Positions 59,801 to 64,000 of a stretch of 64,000 bases of DNA are shown piece after piece; position 1 is the first letter of the stretch, and every line of letters starts with the position of its first letter. The DNA lies in contig CM048554.1 in the NCBI GenBank assembly GCA_026413225.1, positions 91,925,963 to 91,989,962 of the forward strand, read 5' to 3'. The translations under genes and the position numbers were made by a program. The stretch comes from Otis tarda (lineage: Eukaryota; Chordata; Aves; Otidiformes; Otididae). The notes below the pieces were generated by a model, which was not told the DNA's origin, ran no database searches, and saw only the letters and a list, made by a program, of their open reading frames with translations.

Positions 59801-62800
59801 CACTGTTAGGCTGAGTAGGCCAACCAAAACAAGCCCAGGACGTCAGGTTTGTGTTTGTGCCTCATGTCAAGTTCCTTGTTTCCCCTTTGACTCCATTCCT
59901 GGAAAAATACTGGGATTTATTTTGTCCTATTTCTAATCTAGATCTGAAAAAACCCAAGGATTCTTAGTTCTCATTGAGGGCATAATGTTATTGCTCTTCA
60001 TGGGACATGTGAAAGAGGGAAGCCAATGTGATCATCAGATTCTGACTTAAGTTTTCATGAGTACATTTTTTAGATGGACTATTCTTGTTTGATCTAGAAA
60101 TCACCAAGCTGGTGCTTCTACTCATTGTTGTATGATTTGAGACAACTTAGATATGATCTTAATGAAATTTGATAGCTATAAGCAAGTATGGAAAACACTG
60201 TTGCATGTGCAACAAAACATCTGTTCAATTAGAATAAATCGAATTACTGAGGGACATTTAAAATTTATTTTAGAGATTTTGTGTTAAGAAATATTCCAGC
60301 AAGTATGTCTCATCTGTGCATTTTTATTTCCACACAGCTTATGTACCTGCAAAGAATATGGTCTTTTCTGATGTGACGTCTGACAGTTTCAAAGTGAGCT
60401 GGTCTCCAGCTGGATCTGAGGTTTTGTCCTATCTCATTAAATACAAAGTAGCAGTCGGTGGAGATGAATTCATTGTTTCAGTACCAGCTTCAAGTACTAG
60501 CTCAGTTCTCACCAACTTGCTACCTGAAACTACTTACGCAGTCAGTGTGATTTCTGAATATGAAGATGGTGATGGCCCTCCCTTGGATGGGGAGGAAACC
60601 ACCTTAGAAGGTAGGCTTCCCATTATTCTCAGACACGAAGAGTTGTATGTTCAAATAAGAATTTGCTTTGAGAGAATGGATGTATGTGGAGCAGCCAGCT
60701 GAGGCTGAGAAGCTGTAGTGGTAGGCAGGATGAGAATAAACATTATTGTCTCTCAATGTATTTGCTAAAGCTATACAATTCCACTAATAGGCCAACATTA
60801 AATTGTTATGAATTGATTTATTTTCCCTGAAAGTTGGATGGATGCTGTGTTTCTCTGCAGTGGCCTATTTTTGGATGAAGTGGTGTGTTGTCAATAATAA
60901 ATTCATTGGCATGTATTAATCTTAATACACCCTTAAGCTGGACTAGATGATCAGTGTAGCTCCCTTCCAACTGAACTATTCTCTTCTATTTAATAATTAT
61001 GACTCTCATGCAGGAATGCATGTTGACTTTAATACATTCCAAGTCAAGCATGTACCTAGGTAATTGACTGTCTATATCTAACTTGTATTAATAGAAATTC
61101 AGTTCAATATACTGTAAGCTTAAAGGGAGCTGAGTTTTCGGTCAGCTGTTTATCATCACAACTTCATGGGGCTGATCCAATAACACTTACTGATTCAGAA
61201 CTTCCACTGATGTCAGTGTGAGTTCATGTGATCAATGGCTGTAAATTTAAGCGTGGTAGCTGTACTTTTTCTTAATAGAGTTGCCACGATGCATTTCCAC
61301 TGATTTATAGGAGAAAGATGACAGTAAATCTGCTTTGCTGTTCCAGTAGTTGAATACTCAGTTTAGCCTAAGTCATACTTTTTAAAATGTTCATCCACTC
61401 TTTTTCATTATTCCATGCTGTCATTTGTGACCTTTGGTGATGTAAATGGTTCCAAGGCAGCAAAAGAAACAGCATGGAAAATTGTTAATTGCTCTTTCCT
61501 CTTGGGAATGATAGAAATACATATTTATACAATAGCTTAGTTTGGATGTTAAGTTTGGAAGATACAGGTTTCACTGTTGGTGTGCGTATTTCCATGACAG
61601 TACCAGTCAGAATGTTTTGGCCACACATAACTTTCCCGTAGGAAAACAGACAACATTTTGGCTAATAGAATATGTGGCTTGTGAGCATAAGGGACAGAAG
61701 AAGGAATAGCTTCAATAAAAATAACCAGTGTTTCCATGCAGTAACTGATACTGGCTTAAATAATTGTCAGTGTCTTGATCTGATGAAATCCCAACATGTC
61801 TGAGAAGACAGAGTTCTTCTGCAATCATGTAAACATCAGCAGCTCTTCCTGCAGATCTAGCTAACAATTTGGGCCAGACAGCTTTCTTGGCAACTAACTT
61901 TGGTTTCAGCCTTTTAAAGAATTTGAAATGGAGTATTGTGTTTCTGATTAGTAGAAAACAAGTTTGTTTCTTTAAAACTAAGATTGTTAATTGCTCTGCT
62001 TTTAACAGATCTGTGACTTAACAGTGAAGAACAATGCTTTTGGCATATAATGTTCCAGTTGAATTATACTTTAGATAGCAAACAATAAAAACCCAAACTT
62101 TTTTTTCCTAAATGACAATGCTGCATCCTGCTAGGCAACTTGCAGTACAATTGATCTTAACGTATGTCAGAAAAGTCAAGTCCTTCTTTGGTGTGCCTAC
62201 TGAGTTCATATGAAATGACCTGAGCTGCTGTATTTTTTGTCAAGGAGCAGGCTAGGTTAAATTATTCACCACAGTTTCTCCTTAATTTCTGGGATAATAA
62301 GCTATTTCTTGTCTTAGAGACTTAATTCAGAAGCCTTTTTAAAACATTAGATGCCACTCATAGTGCAATGGATGCATTTTTTTGTTGTTGCTGTGAAAAT
62401 CTAACTTAAAGAAATAGAATTGTTTTGGTTTTTTTTTTCTTGTTGCATTTACCTTGATCATTTAGTTAAAATAAGAGAGCTGCCTGTATGTAGTCAGGTG
62501 TATCCGAACAACTATCTGTAAATGGAGGTTGTGCAGAAGCAAATGGCCATGGGAAAGAAACCAGTATGATTTGTTGCGTTAAGAAATTTCCCCACTATGC
62601 CCAAATGTCCCTGACACAATTCAGTTCTACTGTTGCTGCTAAACACAGTAAGACTGGCTTAAGTTTCAGGAGCGGTTGTATAAACTGGGATTAGTGTACT
62701 TTTGGGGACAAATTTGTTACACTGTTGATAGTAACTCTGGCCCTAACTTTTCAGAAATGACTAGTGGTAAAAGGGTAATATAAGCTGCTGTTTTGATAAA

Positions 62801-63171
62801 TTACATGAGCTAACAGAACAGTTGAAATGGTTTCACTTCAGTTTCTACTTGATTAAAAGCAAATATTTACAAATTATATCCGTGTATATTTTTTATAGTT
62901 AAAGGTGCTCCTCGAAACTTAAGGATAACAGATGAAACTACTGATAGCTTTGTAGTTGGCTGGACTGCAGCTCCAGGGAATGTCCTACGGTACAGGCTTG
63001 TTTACAGACCACTTGCTGGAGGAGAAAGGAGACAAGTGACTGTCTCAGCAAATGAAAGATCAACTACTCTGCAGAACTTGATCCAAGATACAAGATATGA
63101 AGTGTCTGTTATTCCTGAGTATCAGTCTGGGCCTGGGAATTCGCTGCAGGGATATGCAAAAACTGATGAAG
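44732..63171 (+). CDS. COL12A1: COL12A1, collagen alpha-1(XII), 5' part (partial, continues beyond window)
   Basis: A FACIT collagen: a secreted, fibril-associated molecule whose large N-terminal NC3 region projects from collagen I fibrils in tendon, ligament, fascia and similar tissue. Eleven coding exons give residues 1-811 plus one base: signal peptide (1-24), FN3-1 (about 26-116), a linker, vWA-1 (about 139-316, MIDAS motif DGSWS at 145-149), FN3-2 (about 334-424), vWA-2 (about 439-617, DGSYS at 445-449), FN3-3 (about 632-722) and FN3-4 (about 723-811). This order is the start of the long (XIIA) form. The full protein is about 3,100 residues, so roughly three quarters, including the triple helix, lie outside. 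Every junction is phase 1 and GT-AG. No stop or frameshift is seen. Confidence 0.97.
45020..45850. other. GC-rich intronic block with long chance ORFs
   Basis: About 0.8 kb clearly richer in G and C than its AT-rich surroundings, with ORFs of 112 codons (+) and 185 codons (-). The translations are low in domain-like features, and CpG density is lower than in the promoter islands. I cannot assign it to a repeat family or a gene. Confidence 0.4.
48824..48950. repeat. Alternating purine-pyrimidine AT/CA tract
   Basis: A dense run of atatgtatatgcata-type and catacatatatat-type alternation, interrupted; low complexity. Confidence 0.6.
50640..50840 (+). mobile_element. Degenerate LINE (CR1-like) 3' fragment
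   Basis: Order of motifs follows an old CR1-type 3' end: gattttatgggaagctg, tggaggtctttaaaaatgat, caggaatgacatgg, gatggatgagggga, ctgaggtcccctgcaa. Strongly diverged, no open frame, limits approximate. Confidence 0.55.
52143..52183. repeat. 16-bp stem hairpin with 6-nt bulge
   Basis: CCATACTGGCATTTTA (52143-52158), a TGT loop, then TAAAATGCC and AGTATGG separated by six extra bases. The two arms pair perfectly over 16 bp apart from the bulge. It lies about 0.9 kb upstream of COL12A1 exon 3. Confidence 0.65.
53120..53236 (+). CDS. COL12A1: COL12A1 exon 3 (FN3-1, first half)
   Basis: Residues 25-63, beginning [20 protein letters not shown] and including the FN3 tryptophan in SWKRPPDA. Acceptor TTTTGCAG, donor AATG|GTGAGT, phase 1. 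Confidence 0.95.
53988..54131 (+). CDS. COL12A1: COL12A1 exon 4 (FN3-1, second half)
   Basis: Residues 64-111, [19 protein letters not shown] then [16 protein letters not shown], the typical FN3 C-terminal strands with a conserved Tyr. Donor ACAA|GTAAGT, phase 1. Confidence 0.95.
55036..55092 (+). CDS. COL12A1: COL12A1 exon 5 (linker)
   Basis: Residues 112-130, [19 protein letters not shown], a short polar linker between FN3-1 and vWA-1. Only 57 bp, phase 1 on both sides, so it can be skipped without shifting the frame. Confidence 0.9.
55817..56080 (+). CDS. COL12A1: COL12A1 exon 6 (vWA-1, first part)
   Basis: Residues 131-218. Contains the metal-ion-dependent adhesion site motif [13 protein letters not shown] (D145, S147, S149) and ends at GGNTMTG, which holds the MIDAS threonine. 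Phase 1. Confidence 0.96.
56194..56358 (+). CDS. COL12A1: COL12A1 exon 7 (vWA-1, middle)
   Basis: Residues 219-273. Contains [15 protein letters not shown] with the third MIDAS aspartate, then [13 protein letters not shown]. Acceptor GGTTTTAG, donor TTGG|GTATGT. Confidence 0.95.
56820..56993 (+). CDS. COL12A1: COL12A1 exon 8 (vWA-1, last part)
   Basis: Residues 274-331, [17 protein letters not shown] to [17 protein letters not shown]. Completes the Rossmann-like fold and leads into FN3-2. Donor GAAG|GTAAGA. Confidence 0.95.
57833..58123 (+). CDS. COL12A1: COL12A1 exon 9 (FN3-2)
   Basis: Residues 332-428; a complete FN3 module in one exon, from [20 protein letters not shown] through [15 protein letters not shown] to TQQVKVQV. 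Phase 1 on both sides. Confidence 0.96.
58349..58951 (+). CDS. COL12A1: COL12A1 exon 10 (vWA-2, single exon)
   Basis: Residues 429-629. A whole vWA domain in 603 bp: [13 protein letters not shown] (D445, S447, S449), [25 protein letters not shown], to [13 protein letters not shown]. All three MIDAS motifs are intact. Unlike vWA-1 it is not interrupted by introns. Confidence 0.96.
60338..60610 (+). CDS. COL12A1: COL12A1 exon 11 (FN3-3)
   Basis: Residues 630-720, a full FN3 module of 91 codons: [20 protein letters not shown] to [14 protein letters not shown]. Acceptor CCACACAG, donor GAAG|GTAGGC, phase 1. Confidence 0.96.
60940..60985 (+). mobile_element. CR1 3'-tail remnant
   Basis: A short match to the CR1 3' end: ctggactagatgatc, then ctcccttccaactgaacta and ttct. 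About 45 bp only. Confidence 0.5.
62899..63171 (+). CDS. COL12A1: COL12A1 exon 12 (FN3-4)
   Basis: Residues 721-811, again exactly 273 bp: [18 protein letters not shown] to [12 protein letters not shown]. Same length and phase as exon 11 and visibly homologous to it. Donor GAAG|GTACAT. Confidence 0.96.
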
Positions 63172-64000
63172 GTACATGATCAATGCTGTGAATGTAGTAA
63201 GCTTGAGAAGAGCTCCCTGCATGCTGACATATTCATGCTGAAAAGAGAATAACCCATATTGCCCATATGTATTATCCCAGATGAAAAGAGGATTATAAAG
63301 TTATTCAAGCCTAGTTGAGAGGTAGTTTAAGACAATACAATTTACCAAAATTGTAATATTTTTAAAAAATAATAGTAAATTGAACCTGCAACACCTAATA
63401 CAGCAAGGTAACTTGAGTGAAGAATCTACCTGTGCATCTAGTTAATTGTCCTCATGATTCTTCATATTGTCAATGTTATAAATTTTATTTCTTTTTAGTA
63501 AATTCAGACCTTGTTTGCACTTTGTTCTTAATGGCTAGAATGAATGAAACATTTAATTTACTAAAGTTATCATTGTAGCCTTAACTTGTGTGAAAATCTA
63601 TGATCCTTTAACAGGCGCCATGTCATATTAAACAAAATTTGAAGAGTACAGAGACATTAAGAATGTCCTGATCACTGGTGAAACTTCACAGAGATTTAAA
63701 ATATTAGAAACTAGAAAAACTATCACCAACAAAACTCTGTAGGCAACCATAATATGTTAATTTCACATTTCATTGGTGATCTTTGACTTCATTCTGCAGA
63801 CAGGGACTTCAACATGGATCTTGGAGTGTTGAAGTTGAGCGTGTGTTCAGGCGCTAGTATGTGTAAGTGTCCCAAGATTGAGCCTGTAGTTTTAATAGGA
63901 AAAAAAAATAGGAGCAAGAAGACTTTATTTTTGCCTAAGGAGAATGGGGACAGAATTGTATAATCCTGATTAGAGTAAAGTTATACTGTAGCAGTGTTAG
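63172..64000 (+). other. COL12A1: COL12A1 intron 12 (incomplete)
   Basis: AT-rich intron running off the right edge. I looked for the next FN3 exon and see none in these 829 bases. Confidence 0.8.

Larger units (their letters stand above)
58952..62898 (+). other. COL12A1: COL12A1 introns 10 and 11
   Basis: Two AT-rich GT-AG introns (58952-60337, 60611-62898) around exon 11. The second contains a CR1 tail remnant near 60940. Otherwise nothing recognised. Confidence 0.8.

Noticed and set aside
1-64000. tRNA, rRNA, snRNA genes or CRISPR arrays
   Set aside because: No TPsiC-like box pairs, U-snRNA signatures or regularly spaced direct repeats were seen; CRISPR arrays are not expected in a bird genome.

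Overview
The window is vertebrate nuclear DNA from a bird. It carries three interrupted genes, all on the + strand, in AT-rich, intron-heavy DNA with three CpG islands. CR1 LINE fragments with the typical attctatg tail and two solo LTRs of a family familiar from avian genomes point to birds. The proteins resemble chicken orthologues as far as I recall them. The species cannot be fixed from the sequence alone.

Layout: (1) 1-1600, upstream DNA with no recognisable gene. (2) 1640-15265, TMEM30A (CDC50A), seven coding exons giving 377 aa; its CpG island starts near 1640 and a candidate poly(A) signal lies at 15238. (3) 15266-20400, intergenic. (4) 20520-26490, COX7A2, four coding exons giving 83 aa, with a YY1/ETS-type promoter and tandem AATAAA signals. 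(5) 26510-40400, about 14 kb of intergenic DNA with only decayed repeats and short unconvincing ORFs. (6) 40430-64000, the 5' part of COL12A1: a large CpG island, a signal-peptide exon at 44697-44804, an 8.3 kb intron, then ten more coding exons. These encode FN3-1, vWA-1, FN3-2, vWA-2, FN3-3 and FN3-4 (about 811 residues). The gene runs off the right edge.

The three genes do not form a functional unit. TMEM30A is the accessory subunit of P4-ATPase lipid flippases, COX7A2 is a nuclear-encoded subunit of cytochrome c oxidase, and COL12A1 is a fibril-associated (FACIT) collagen. Their order and common orientation match the block I recall from human chromosome 6 (COL12A1, COX7A2, TMEM30A on one strand).

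The strongest less obvious observations are: a U12-type (minor spliceosome) intron in TMEM30A; a four-codon upstream ORF just before the COL12A1 start; a second in-frame ATG with better context upstream of the usual COX7A2 start; a 16-bp stem hairpin in COL12A1 intron 2; and a solo LTR with a perfect 8-bp flanking direct repeat. I found no sign of a wholly new system; this is mostly ordinary vertebrate genome.
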